From a virus: a DNA stretch of 23,462 bases. The notes under the pieces were generated by a model, which ran no database searches, was not told the origin of the DNA, and saw nothing but the letters and a program-made list of their open reading frames with translations. The DNA is taken from positions 1 to 23,462 of the IMG/VR virus record IMGVR_UViG_3300010885_028554; one strand, written 5' to 3'. Both the position numbers and the translations under genes were made by a program. Shown here one piece after another: positions 1 through 6,462 of this stretch (position 1 is the first letter of the stretch; every line of letters begins with the position of its first letter).

Positions 1-67
1 GGTGTGGCCGGTCGGGGTGGGGTACGGCTGGTCACACACATACATGCAAGCATAGCAAGCATGTATG
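1..67. other. G-rich left edge followed by a small inverted repeat
   Basis: The first 30 bases are rich in G runs (GGCCGG, GGGGTGGGG) and differ in composition from the rest of the window. A 9-bp perfect inverted repeat follows: CATACATGC at 39-47 and GCATGTATG at 59-67, with an 11-base spacer. No ORF is supported here. It lies downstream of the leftward gene ending at 175, so it may be part of a 3' untranslated or terminator region. No function is assigned. Confidence 0.4.
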
Positions 68-77
68 AGCATGTAAA

Positions 78-178
78 AAGTCGACTTAGATTAGAACGGC
101 CTGGGGAGATTAATAATAGATCTGCTTTTAACTACGCAGCAAAAATTTAGTATTACTCTAAAGGCCGTTCTAATCTAA
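78..178 (-). terminator. Long hairpin at the 3' end of the leftward zinc-ribbon gene
   Basis: A 17-bp perfect inverted repeat (86-102 with 162-178) encloses 59 bases that can fold further. 107-118 pairs with 148-159 with two mismatches, and CTGC at 122-125 pairs with GCAG at 136-139. The right arm contains the stop codon (175-177) of the leftward gene. On the minus strand the hairpin is followed by GTCGAC and then TTTTT, so it could act as an oversized intrinsic terminator or as a 3'-end stabiliser. A 10-bp palindrome AAGTCGACTT (78-87) abuts the base of the stem. The structure is seen directly; the terminator role is inferred. Confidence 0.55.
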
Positions 179-444
179 CTCGCAAGTTGGGCCAATAAGG
201 CGCCCAAAGCAAACAGTCCAATAGGCCACCATGTGCTAAACAACCAAGAAATTGCAGCAAAAAAGCCAAATATCAGGATCAGTTCAAAAATTGCCTGTCC
301 CGGTGTCGGCCGTCGATGGACAGGTTGTTCCCCACGTAGTGCGGCCAGTTGTTCGCGTTGGAGTCTAATTGAAGCACAAGTAGTACAGTATCCAATCTGT
401 GGATATTGATTGCCGCAGGTCCAGCAGGTAAGGTAATTAGACAC
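175..444 (-). CDS. Zinc-ribbon membrane protein, hypothetical
   Basis: This 89-residue protein has an N-terminal four-cysteine zinc-ribbon-like knuckle (C7-x2-C10 and C20-x2-C23), a basic linker (about 26-46) and two hydrophobic stretches (about 50-70 and 73-88). The pattern suggests a small membrane-anchored protein with a cytoplasmic metal-binding head. It starts with GTG inside the stop codon of the upstream gene (GTGTCTAA overlap), which indicates translational coupling. Its stop lies in the right arm of a long hairpin. Zinc-ribbon plus transmembrane architecture is common in bacteria, but I do not recognise a specific family. The function is unknown. Confidence 0.7.
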   Translation of the reverse strand: MSNYLTCWTCGNQYPQIGYCTTCASIRLQREQLAALRGEQPVHRRPTPGQAIFELILIFGFFAAISWLFSTWWPIGLFALGALLAQLAS

Positions 445-646
445 GATTCAGTTGTTCCAGTACATCTTCAAATGATTCTTGCACTTCCCAATTGCCATGA
501 GGAGGGCAGAATATGAATGTCACCATTTCGGAAATATCATCCTCTCTGGTAATCAAGTTAGAGTGCATGGTCACCACTAAATCTTTTCTAACACTTAGTT
601 TCATGCCTCTATGCGCTGGGTTTGCGTTGGTTAAATTTAAGTACAT
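437..646 (-). CDS. Small conserved-type phage protein, 69 aa
   Basis: The open frame extends upstream to 895, but that part is antisense to the gene at 780-1220 and looks unlike a protein. I place the start at the ATG at 644-646, which gives a protein beginning MYLNLTNANP and resembles short conserved proteins I recall from T4-like marine phages. No domain is recognised. A promoter-like pair (TTGACC, 17 bp, TACACT) ends only six bases before this ATG, so the mRNA may be leaderless. An alternative start is the ATG at 602-604, one base after AGAGG. The gene is coupled to the zinc-ribbon gene downstream. Confidence 0.65.
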   Translation of the reverse strand: MYLNLTNANPAHRGMKLSVRKDLVVTMHSNLITREDDISEMVTFIFCPPHGNWEVQESFEDVLEQLNRV

Positions 647-652
647 ATAACA

Positions 653-681
653 AGTGTATAGTAAAAAGCTGGTAAGGTCAA
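653..681 (-). promoter_or_regulatory. Sigma70-like promoter abutting the start of the 69-aa gene
   Basis: On the minus strand there is TTGACC (681-676), a 17-bp spacer and TACACT (658-653). The expected start site, about seven bases past the -10, coincides with the A of the ATG at 646. This would be a host-polymerase (early) promoter giving a leaderless transcript. The boxes are seen directly; activity is inferred. Confidence 0.45.
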
Positions 682-779
682 CAGTTTTTGGTTGTAAAAA
701 TTTTACGCAGCAATTTTTTAGTCGTATATATAAGGTTTTTCCAATTGATAGATAAGTACGTATATTAAACAGGTGTCGC

Positions 780-1220
780 ATGTCTCTCCACATTATCAAT
801 AAGCCAGAAGACTCATTATGTGCGTTAATCGCAGATGATCCAGTTCGTCCAGAAATCCCATTAGAGTTTCGAGTCAGTGAATCGAGTGAGATCATAGTAA
901 GTCAAGATGAATATGGAAAGCCCACTGCTGTAGTATGTGTCCTGTACAGAGATTCAGTACCACGTAGTCGAGAAGAGTTATTAGAGTTCGCATCGTATGA
1001 GCCAGTAGTAGCAGTGTTCTACACCATATGGAGTTATCAACCCGGAGCAGGCAGGCGGTTAATCGTAATGGCAAGACGTCATATTGAAAGTAGTAGACCT
1101 CATATCAAGAAGTATGTTACACTAAGTCCACCCACCGAGATGGCCAGGGTATTTCATTTGCGCAATGGTGCTCAAGTGTTAAATGTAAACGAGGACAGTG
1201 TAAACTACAGTTATGAATAA
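780..1220 (+). CDS. Hypothetical protein, possibly GNAT-like fold
   Basis: This 146-residue protein starts at an ATG preceded by AGGTG six bases upstream. The middle alternates strand-like segments and a helix in a way that recalls a small acetyltransferase: AVVCVLYRDSVP near 50-61, then VVAVFYTIWSYQPGAGRRLI near 75-94 with a glycine-containing turn, then an amphipathic helix. The C-terminal FHLRNGAQVLN also resembles the end of a GNAT domain. I cannot see a clear acetyl-CoA P-loop, so this is only a structural suspicion. It overlaps the nucleotidase gene by eight bases (ATGAATAA), which indicates coupled translation. A degenerate late-promoter-like GATAAGTA lies at 751-758. Confidence 0.7.
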   Translation: MSLHIINKPEDSLCALIADDPVRPEIPLEFRVSESSEIIVSQDEYGKPTAVVCVLYRDSVPRSREELLEFASYEPVVAVFYTIWSYQPGAGRRLIVMARRHIESSRPHIKKYVTLSPPTEMARVFHLRNGAQVLNVNEDSVNYSYE

Positions 1221-1770
1221 ACTTTACTTAGATATGGATGGAGTCGTAGCAGATTGGCGTACCAATGCACGTATGATATTAGGATCGGATTCAACAGATC
1301 CAAAACAGCGTTATAAGCCAGCGGATTGGGATCGATTACGTAGCAATGGTCGTATATTTCGAGATTTGCCCTTAATGCCAGGAGCAGAAGAGTTAGTAAG
1401 TGTAGCTCGCTGGTTCAGAGATGATTTAGGGTGGGAGTTATTGTTCTTAACGGCCATACCGCACAACAATGATGTGCCCTGGGTATTTCATGATAAGATA
1501 GAGTGGGCAGGAAGATATTTTCCCGACATTCCAGTACATTTTGGGCCCTATAGTGAAGACAAGTGGCGTCACTGTAGTGCTGGTGATATACTGGTAGATG
1601 ACAGGTCTGACAATTGTCAGCAGTGGTCAGCTGCTGGAGGGGAGGCTATCAAGGTAGATTTAACTGTAGATAGTGCGCGAGAGTTATTGCGAACCATATA
1701 TAAGTTAAAGTTAGAACAGCGTGAGCAACATGCTTTGGATACACGTAGATTGTTAGTTGAGATATTATAA
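1213..1770 (+). CDS. HAD-superfamily 5'(3')-deoxyribonucleotidase-like protein
   Basis: This 185-residue protein starts with LYLDMDGVVADW, the HAD motif I with two aspartates (D7 nucleophile, D9) and the DGVxADW form typical of the NT5C family of 5'-nucleotidases. Motif II is the threonine in LLFLTAIPHNND (about 79-90). Motif IV is GDILVDDRSDN (about 126-136). Known NT5C-family enzymes dephosphorylate deoxynucleoside monophosphates; family members of unknown substrate also occur in phages. A role in trimming or salvaging nucleotide pools during infection is inferred. It overlaps the preceding gene and is followed by a hairpin terminator at 1858-1884. Confidence 0.8.
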   Translation: MNKLYLDMDGVVADWRTNARMILGSDSTDPKQRYKPADWDRLRSNGRIFRDLPLMPGAEELVSVARWFRDDLGWELLFLTAIPHNNDVPWVFHDKIEWAGRYFPDIPVHFGPYSEDKWRHCSAGDILVDDRSDNCQQWSAAGGEAIKVDLTVDSARELLRTIYKLKLEQREQHALDTRRLLVEIL

Positions 1771-1857
1771 AGTAGGTATATAACTACTTACTGAAAAGTT
1801 TTTTGCGCTGTCGCTTCGCGAGGTAAGTGTTGTGTAAGGATCTCAAAGTGTGTATAA

Positions 1858-1884
1858 AAAAAGCCCCGTAAGTTGGGGCTTTTT
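1858..1884. terminator. Bidirectional intrinsic terminator between convergent genes
   Basis: A perfect 10-bp stem (AAAAAGCCCC at 1858-1867 and GGGGCTTTTT at 1875-1884) has a 7-base loop. It has a T-run on the right for plus-strand transcripts and an A-run on the left, which gives U-rich RNA for minus-strand transcripts. It separates the rightward nucleotidase gene from the leftward 76-residue membrane gene. The stretch 1771-1857 upstream holds only minor inverted repeats (AGTAG/CTACT; TCGC/GCGA) and no gene. Confidence 0.9.
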
Positions 1885-1902
1885 AGTTTGTACTATTGGA
1901 GT

Positions 1903-2133
1903 TTACTTCTTAGTGAAGGACCAATAGATAACTGCCAATGCAGTCAGACCGACCAAACCTTGACTGCCCAAAGCCGCCACAAATTTAATCACGCTTGCGG
2001 TTACATCGATAGCCAAGAATGGAACAGCAGCACCAAATAGGATTTGCAGGATCACACCAGCGGCAATCAGTTTGATGCCAATATCGATTATACCAGATAA
2101 AAGGCCATTAGCCTTTGTCATTACATTGTCCAT
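1903..2133 (-). CDS. Small two-helix membrane protein, possible virion component or holin
   Basis: This 76-residue protein is almost entirely hydrophobic apart from its ends. A short polar N-terminus (MDNVMTKANG) is followed by hydrophobic helices at about 11-35 and 38-72 and a C-terminal TKK. A strong Shine-Dalgarno sequence (AAAGGAGT) lies 8-9 bases before the ATG, and a strong terminator sits immediately downstream, so the gene is probably a single, highly expressed unit. Short two-helix proteins of this look, with an LQILFG-type core, recur in T4-like marine phages and some are annotated as structural. A holin is the main alternative by size and topology. I cannot decide between these from sequence. 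Confidence 0.75.
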   Translation of the reverse strand: MDNVMTKANGLLSGIIDIGIKLIAAGVILQILFGAAVPFLAIDVTASVIKFVAALGSQGLVGLTALAVIYWSFTKK

Positions 2134-2138
2134 AAAAT

Positions 2139-2207
2139 AGACTCCTTTTTAAAAGTAGATATAATTCTACCAATTTTATTTAAGTATGTGGGTTTAGTTA
2201 TTAACTA
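2139..2207 (-). promoter_or_regulatory. Leader and weak late-promoter candidate of the membrane-protein gene
   Basis: Reading leftward there is CTTAAATA (2184-2177), which matches the late consensus TATAAATA at six of eight positions. A small hairpin GTAGA-loop-TCTAC and the strong ribosome site AAAGGAGT follow. A 13-base palindrome TAGTTATTAACTA lies at 2195-2207, just after the upstream glycosyltransferase gene. The ribosome site is convincing; the promoter is only a candidate. Confidence 0.35.
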
Positions 2208-2212
2208 CTCAT

Positions 2213-3070
2213 CTAATAGTTGATCAAAACCTGTTCAAGGTCGTGTAGTGTCATACCAGGCCAAAGTCCAGATTCCTTCTTAAACAAATCGAATACACGA
2301 GATAAGAAGTCGGGATCCAAAGTCATACCGCGGTCCATCATCATTTCCATATTCTCCCAGCGTTCAGCTAAAAACAGTCCAAACACGATACGAGTTTGAG
2401 ATTCGTCTAAGAAGAAGTCGTTAGGTAGATTATCAATATAGAATTTCATATGGTCGTCTGACAAGTAGTGTGGTAAACACAGGGTGCCATGGAAACCGTA
2501 TGTATCAAACCGACCGCCGGGACATTCGGCTGAAAATTGATTGGCCAAATCAGCAGGAGCATATCTAATGCCTTGTGTCTCAAGCCAAACACGATAGAGT
2601 TGACATATATGAGTATCCTCCATATAGTTATTATCACCATACCCAGGGGGATCAAACACCATTTCGTCCTGTAAGCACAGTTCATGTAGACGACGACTAC
2701 GTATACTAAAGCCACCATTGCCCACACGTTGATCATAGGGTCCCCAAGGCCAAGTAGCACCGATATAGTCGTATTTCATAAAGTCGTCTTGCCATTGACT
2801 TGTATCGATAGGCAATCCATCGTATTGGATAACCATAAAGTGATCGGTAGTAATATGTCGACCCAATTCTTTAAGCATCAACCGACTGTAGTCTCTTTTA
2901 TCATTAATGGTATCAATTTTAACAAAATCAGAGCCGGGAAAGAAGTCTCGGTCGCTCAAGACCAAAACTCGTTTCGCGTTGGTTATCTCCAGAGTTGTTT
3001 CTATACTGCGGGTTGCCAAAGGATAAAAAGCAGTATCGACAATGGCAATAGTTAGTTCATTAGATTTCAT
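2213..3070 (-). CDS. DUF5672-type glycosyltransferase-like protein
   Basis: This 285-residue protein carries the hallmarks I associate with DUF5672. These are FMVIQYDGLPID (about 78-89), YDYIGATWPWG (about 100-110), VGNGGFSIRSRRL (about 116-128), an acidic ED pair followed by ICQLYRVWLETQGIRYAP, and FGFHG-like YGFHG near 193. DUF5672 proteins are predicted GT-A-fold sugar transferases, often in polysaccharide or LPS clusters. It is the last gene of a leftward three-gene operon, four bases after its neighbour, with no evident ribosome site of its own, so coupling is likely. The acceptor and donor are unknown. Confidence 0.75.
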   Translation of the reverse strand: MKSNELTIAIVDTAFYPLATRSIETTLEITNAKRVLVLSDRDFFPGSDFVKIDTINDKRDYSRLMLKELGRHITTDHFMVIQYDGLPIDTSQWQDDFMKYDYIGATWPWGPYDQRVGNGGFSIRSRRLHELCLQDEMVFDPPGYGDNNYMEDTHICQLYRVWLETQGIRYAPADLANQFSAECPGGRFDTYGFHGTLCLPHYLSDDHMKFYIDNLPNDFFLDESQTRIVFGLFLAERWENMEMMMDRGMTLDPDFLSRVFDLFKKESGLWPGMTLHDLEQVLINY

Positions 3071-3074
3071 AAGT

Positions 3075-3869
3075 TCAATATTTCAAAGGGCCTTCCAGGG
3101 CGGTGCGTTCGGCAACCGCTTTAACTGCATTAGTACGATCCCATTGATGTACAATAGGAATTGGTTCATTGCGACTGTTTAGCAATTGTCCCGCACGATT
3201 AAAGGTAAATTGATGTTGATGATGAAGAGTAGCAATAGCATGTTCTGCATTAGGATGTGTAATCCAATCGGGGAAAGTTTGATTATAAACCAAGAAATTA
3301 TGTATAGGTTGATCTTCACCGGAATGTATATGTCTACCAGTTGCTTGTATTCTTTCAATTTCTTTAATCATAGCATTAATATATAATGACATGCCTTGGA
3401 ATGTTCCGATAGTACTACCACCACATAGGATATATTCATCTTTAACCAAGTCGTATCCCGATTGAGAATACATGCCATGCATCCAAGGTGCATTAGCAGG
3501 GCAATTTTTATATAGGCAAGGTTCCTGATAAAATTCCAATTGATGGGTCAATGGATATTTAAATGGATCGTCTTGGAACATAACATCTCTAACATCGATA
3601 ATCAATACATGATCTGCGGTTGGAAAGTTTTCCATACATTCGTTATAGAAGTAATACCTATAAGTTTGTATATCTTTGGGATTAGGAATAGGTTGATCCA
3701 ATTCGTAAGTAATGATATTATATTGTTCAAAAAAGGTTCTATCACTATCAGACAATGGAAATACCACTAATACAGCATCGCCCTGATAGTATCTACGTAG
3801 TGATTTTACAAAAGGTTCCAATTCCTTAGTTGTATATCCGCAGGCTGCGCCCAATATTAATTGTGTCAT
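3075..3869 (-). CDS. Putative GT-A-fold glycosyltransferase
   Basis: This 264-residue protein opens with a hydrophobic strand and a Gly-Tyr segment (LILGAACGYTTKEL), then KSLRRYYQGDAVLVVFP. The central segment HVLIIDVRDVMFQDDPF (about 87-103) is a DxRD-type acidic motif expected at a nucleotide-sugar/metal site. Further on, CGGSTIGTFQGM (about 149-160) and SGEDQPIHNFLVY (about 183-195) resemble the acceptor-side motifs of GT8-like and related families. I call a glycosyltransferase, not a specific CAZy family. It is the middle gene of a leftward operon of three sugar-transfer genes. Confidence 0.65.
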   Translation of the reverse strand: MTQLILGAACGYTTKELEPFVKSLRRYYQGDAVLVVFPLSDSDRTFFEQYNIITYELDQPIPNPKDIQTYRYYFYNECMENFPTADHVLIIDVRDVMFQDDPFKYPLTHQLEFYQEPCLYKNCPANAPWMHGMYSQSGYDLVKDEYILCGGSTIGTFQGMSLYINAMIKEIERIQATGRHIHSGEDQPIHNFLVYNQTFPDWITHPNAEHAIATLHHQHQFTFNRAGQLLNSRNEPIPIVHQWDRTNAVKAVAERTALEGPLKY

Positions 3870-3881
3870 AAATTGTTTCTC

Positions 3882-4778
3882 TTATAATAAAGTTAAATAG
3901 CCCTGATCCAACCCAGCAGGAGTGTTGTAGTATGTGTTAGTATTTTTTGGAATTGGATTTATTATAGCAAGGTCTTTATAGATTATATCGTTAGGATTAG
4001 TAAAAGGGCCGTGATAAAAATAAGTAGCCCAGTCTGTAAACATATGTGGATAGCCTCCCTTAAGGACGATAGCTCCTTTAGAAAACATTTTAGTAGCCAA
4101 ACATGCCAAGCTACTGGCACAAAGTATAGCAGCGGCTGCGCCCCTCATAACATTAAATGTTTCTTTTAAAGAAGTTTGATTAGTAAGATCGATTAATTTC
4201 GGGTGTGAGGGCGGAAGTTTATTGCTTTTATTAACCACTACACCCAACATACCCTCTCTATCCAAGAATTGGAAAATCTGATCCCAATCGGCGTCATTGA
4301 ATTCTCTACCGTTAATCTCTGCATCGCTCCATGGATGTATAACCACATAGTTAGCGGGTAGATTCAAGTATTCTACAGATGGCCAATTTCCCCGTGTAGC
4401 TGTTCTACTGCTTTGCCATTTAAGTCCGGAGAATATACGTTGTAGTGTAGCATCCAAACTATGATCACTAATTGCCGCAAGTTCCTCTGAACTTAGTCCC
4501 AAATTGCATTTAAGATTAAGTTCGTGTTTCATGCCTATGTTCATAAAACGATCGCCGGGTTGCCAATCGCGTGTAGGACGTTCAGTAGCCCAATCGTCGA
4601 ACATAATCTTTTGATCTTTCAAGTTAGGAAATACCAATTGTAGATCCACAGCCTCTTGTATTTCAATTCTGTTTCTGGTTGCCCAAAGTATAGTAGTAAC
4701 TGAATCTTTTTCCTGATCGGTCATAAAAGATTCGGCTCCAATAAAATCGCCCAAACCCCCTGTGAAAAGTGCCTGCAT
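3882..4778 (-). CDS. Heptosyltransferase-like (GT9/GT-B) glycosyltransferase
   Basis: This 298-residue protein has the look of the C-terminal nucleotide-sugar half of GT9 enzymes. YVVIHPWSDAEINGREFNDADW (about 143-164) matches the strand and phosphate loop. IDLTNQTSLKETFNVMRGAAAAILCAS (about 196-222) matches the Leu-Thr-Gly-x-T-S-L...A..D/S region before the donor site. GGLGDFIGAESF at the N-terminus corresponds to the usual GxLGDxL loop. Known family members add ADP-heptose to LPS core. This protein is shorter than cellular ones and its donor cannot be inferred. A good ribosome site (AAGGAAG) and a sigma70-like promoter lie upstream. Confidence 0.65.
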   Translation of the reverse strand: MQALFTGGLGDFIGAESFMTDQEKDSVTTILWATRNRIEIQEAVDLQLVFPNLKDQKIMFDDWATERPTRDWQPGDRFMNIGMKHELNLKCNLGLSSEELAAISDHSLDATLQRIFSGLKWQSSRTATRGNWPSVEYLNLPANYVVIHPWSDAEINGREFNDADWDQIFQFLDREGMLGVVVNKSNKLPPSHPKLIDLTNQTSLKETFNVMRGAAAAILCASSLACLATKMFSKGAIVLKGGYPHMFTDWATYFYHGPFTNPNDIIYKDLAIINPIPKNTNTYYNTPAGLDQGYLTLL

Positions 4779-4811
4779 TATTAACTTCCTTTTGTATTGT
4801 TTACTTATTTT

Positions 4812-4831
4812 AATTATAGTATACTATAATT
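4812..4831. repeat. Perfect 20-bp palindrome in the divergent promoter region
   Basis: The 20 bases around the centre GTATAC form a perfect palindrome. Each half contains a TATAAT-type -10 box, one per strand (4825-4830 plus, 4813-4818 minus). It lies between the divergent glycosyltransferase operons and could be an operator for a dimeric regulator or simply overlapping -10 elements. The symmetry is seen directly; the role is unknown. Confidence 0.7.
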
Positions 4832-4841
4832 TTTTCAGCAA
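4813..4841 (-). promoter_or_regulatory. Sigma70-like promoter for the leftward glycosyltransferase operon
   Basis: On the minus strand there is TTGCTG (4841-4836), exactly 17 bp, then TATAAT (4818-4813). This leads to a leader of about 28 bases with AAGGAAG before the ATG at 4778. It would be read by host RNA polymerase, consistent with early expression of the three leftward genes. Confidence 0.65.
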
Positions 4842-4851
4842 TACAAGTCAT

Positions 4852-4860
4852 TAATAAATA
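4852..4860 (+). promoter_or_regulatory. T4-type late promoter for the rightward glycosyltransferase operon
   Basis: TAATAAATA resembles the T4 late consensus TATAAATA, which is recognised by a gp55-like sigma factor. It is followed after about 20 bases by AAAGGT, a ribosome site, and then the ATG at 4892. The gp55 gene is not in this window, so recognition is inferred by analogy. Confidence 0.55.
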
Positions 4861-4891
4861 TCGTCATCGATGCATAATATAAAGGTAACCA

Positions 4892-5779
4892 ATGAAAATA
4901 TACGATACGGTCATGTTCTTAAATGAGTATGATCTTTTAGAATTACGATTAAGAGAGCACTACGACCACGTAGACAAGTTTGTCATAGTTGAATGTGACA
5001 GGACCTATAGTGGAATATACAAAGGATTCAATCTGGAAAAGAATCTTGACAGATATAGTCAATGGATGGATAAAATTGATTACATCAAAGTTGAAAATTC
5101 TCCCACAGATTCCAATGCCTGGGTCAATGAAGAATGGCAACGTAATCAACAAGCAAGAGGATGGAAAGACTTAACAGATGATGATGTGATTCTCATCAGT
5201 GATATGGATGAAATCACCAGAGCCGAGGCATTTCAATATATCAGAGATACCAATTATTCCTTTTATGGATTAGCGATGCCCATGTTCTATTTCAAATACA
5301 ACTATCTGGATGTTACAGACAATTATCCATGGAGAGGTAAAGCCTATAGAGGATTTCAAGCCGCACCCAACAGCATGAGATTCAAAATGGATGAAGTTCC
5401 TGGTCGAAATAAAATTGAATTGCATCATGCAGGGTGGCATTTCAGTTACTTAGGTAATGAAGAATTTATTAAAAATAAAATCAACAGTTTTAGCCATCAA
5501 GAGCTCAATATTCCCTCAATTGTAGATAAGATAAATGTTTCTGATATGATCTCTCGAGGTCGGGATTATTTCCGTCCCAATGAAGTTTGGGAGCCAGTAA
5601 TTCTCGATGAGTATTTTCCCAAAACTATTTTAAACAACATCAGTAAGTACAGAGACTTCATTGCGCCAGGCGGTAAGAAAACTGTTCAAGAATATTGGCC
5701 ATGGGGTATTTTAGAAGTAAATCTCGGAAAACCACCATTCTTTCATAATAAAAGAAATGAAGATATACTACAGGTTTAG
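4892..5779 (+). CDS. GT17-family glycosyltransferase
   Basis: This 295-residue protein is a clear member of the GT17 family, whose eukaryotic prototype is beta-1,4-mannosyl-glycoprotein N-acetylglucosaminyltransferase; many phage and bacterial members are known only by sequence. It shows the family start (KIYDTVMFLNEYDLLELRL, 2-20), VDKFVIVECDRTYSG (about 27-41), the GT-A acidic motif in ILISDMDEI (DMD at 104-106) and LHHAGWHFSYLG near 185-197. The ATG has AAAGGT upstream. The gene overlaps the next by 23 bases and is first in a rightward operon of three sugar-transfer genes behind a late-type promoter. Confidence 0.85.
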   Translation: MKIYDTVMFLNEYDLLELRLREHYDHVDKFVIVECDRTYSGIYKGFNLEKNLDRYSQWMDKIDYIKVENSPTDSNAWVNEEWQRNQQARGWKDLTDDDVILISDMDEITRAEAFQYIRDTNYSFYGLAMPMFYFKYNYLDVTDNYPWRGKAYRGFQAAPNSMRFKMDEVPGRNKIELHHAGWHFSYLGNEEFIKNKINSFSHQELNIPSIVDKINVSDMISRGRDYFRPNEVWEPVILDEYFPKTILNNISKYRDFIAPGGKKTVQEYWPWGILEVNLGKPPFFHNKRNEDILQV

Positions 5780-6461
5780 TTTTAGGATCATGCCGGACTA
5801 TGCCGGAAATCCACGTACTCCGCCAGATCGTCCAGAATGGTTTGACAAATGGAAATGTTTAAAAAACTTTACCACGGTATTCAACGAGCATGATATCACG
5901 GTTGTAGCCGACGGAGTTGATGACCAAGTATGGGATAAACTCAATAGTCTATATCCCCTATTGGATTTACGTAGAACCACATTTGGATCCAATGCTGGTT
6001 CATTTCTATATTCACTTGACCAAGCAATACAATTACCCAAAGATATGATTGTATATTTTGTTGAAGATGATTACATACATCACGAAGGTGCTGATATAAT
6101 ATTAGAGCAAGGACTTCAAAATTGTCCGTATGTAAGCCTATATGATCATCCGGACAAGTATTGGGATAGTAATGCTGATCGATTGTGTAAACTAATTATT
6201 TCCGAAGATTGCCATTGGCGTACAACTGGTTCTACTACCATGACATTTGCCAGTCGTGTAGGATATCTAATAGAAGATCGATCATTATTTCAACAGTGGT
6301 GCGGTGGTGAAGATCGTTGGACTCATGATACACAATTATTTTCTGCATTATCGGAATCGAGGGGTTTGATCACGCCCGTTCCTGGATATGCAACTCACTG
6401 TGACACATGGGTGATTGGAAAGATGGTGGATTGGCAAGAGGTGTTAACCAGGACTACATAA
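5757..6461 (+). CDS. Putative glycosyltransferase, GT-A-like
   Basis: This 234-residue protein starts MKIYYRFSF, matching the opening of a phage/bacterial sugar-transferase-like family that I recall as beginning KIYYRxS. A conserved CLKNF follows near 34-38. The key segment is DMIVYFVEDDYIHHEGAD (about 96-113), where EDD (103-105) would bind the metal and nucleotide-sugar. TTGSTTMTFASRVG (about 156-169) and a GGEDRWTHDT (about 183-192) candidate base region follow. The start overlaps the GT17 gene by 23 bases and has AAAGAA before it; a downstream ATG at 5790 is less likely because it would cut the conserved opening. Donor and acceptor are unknown. Confidence 0.65.
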   Translation: MKIYYRFSFRIMPDYAGNPRTPPDRPEWFDKWKCLKNFTTVFNEHDITVVADGVDDQVWDKLNSLYPLLDLRRTTFGSNAGSFLYSLDQAIQLPKDMIVYFVEDDYIHHEGADIILEQGLQNCPYVSLYDHPDKYWDSNADRLCKLIISEDCHWRTTGSTTMTFASRVGYLIEDRSLFQQWCGGEDRWTHDTQLFSALSESRGLITPVPGYATHCDTWVIGKMVDWQEVLTRTT

Positions 6462-6462
6462 T

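Noticed and set aside
86-178. tRNA or tmRNA gene
   Set aside because: The long stem does not give a cloverleaf: there is no TTC loop or CCA, and the acceptor helix is far too long. I found no tRNA elsewhere in the intergenic gaps.
647-895. N-terminal extension of the leftward frame ending at 437
   Set aside because: It is antisense to the well-supported gene at 780-1220, has irregular Cys/Leu-rich sequence, and a promoter-like element fits a start at 646.
892-1074. Leftward 60-residue frame
   Set aside because: It lies wholly antisense to the 780-1220 gene, has no ribosome site, and has a composition typical of a shadow frame.
2446-2760. Hydrophobic leftward frame that looks membrane-like
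   Set aside because: It is a shadow of the DUF5672 gene in another frame on the same strand.
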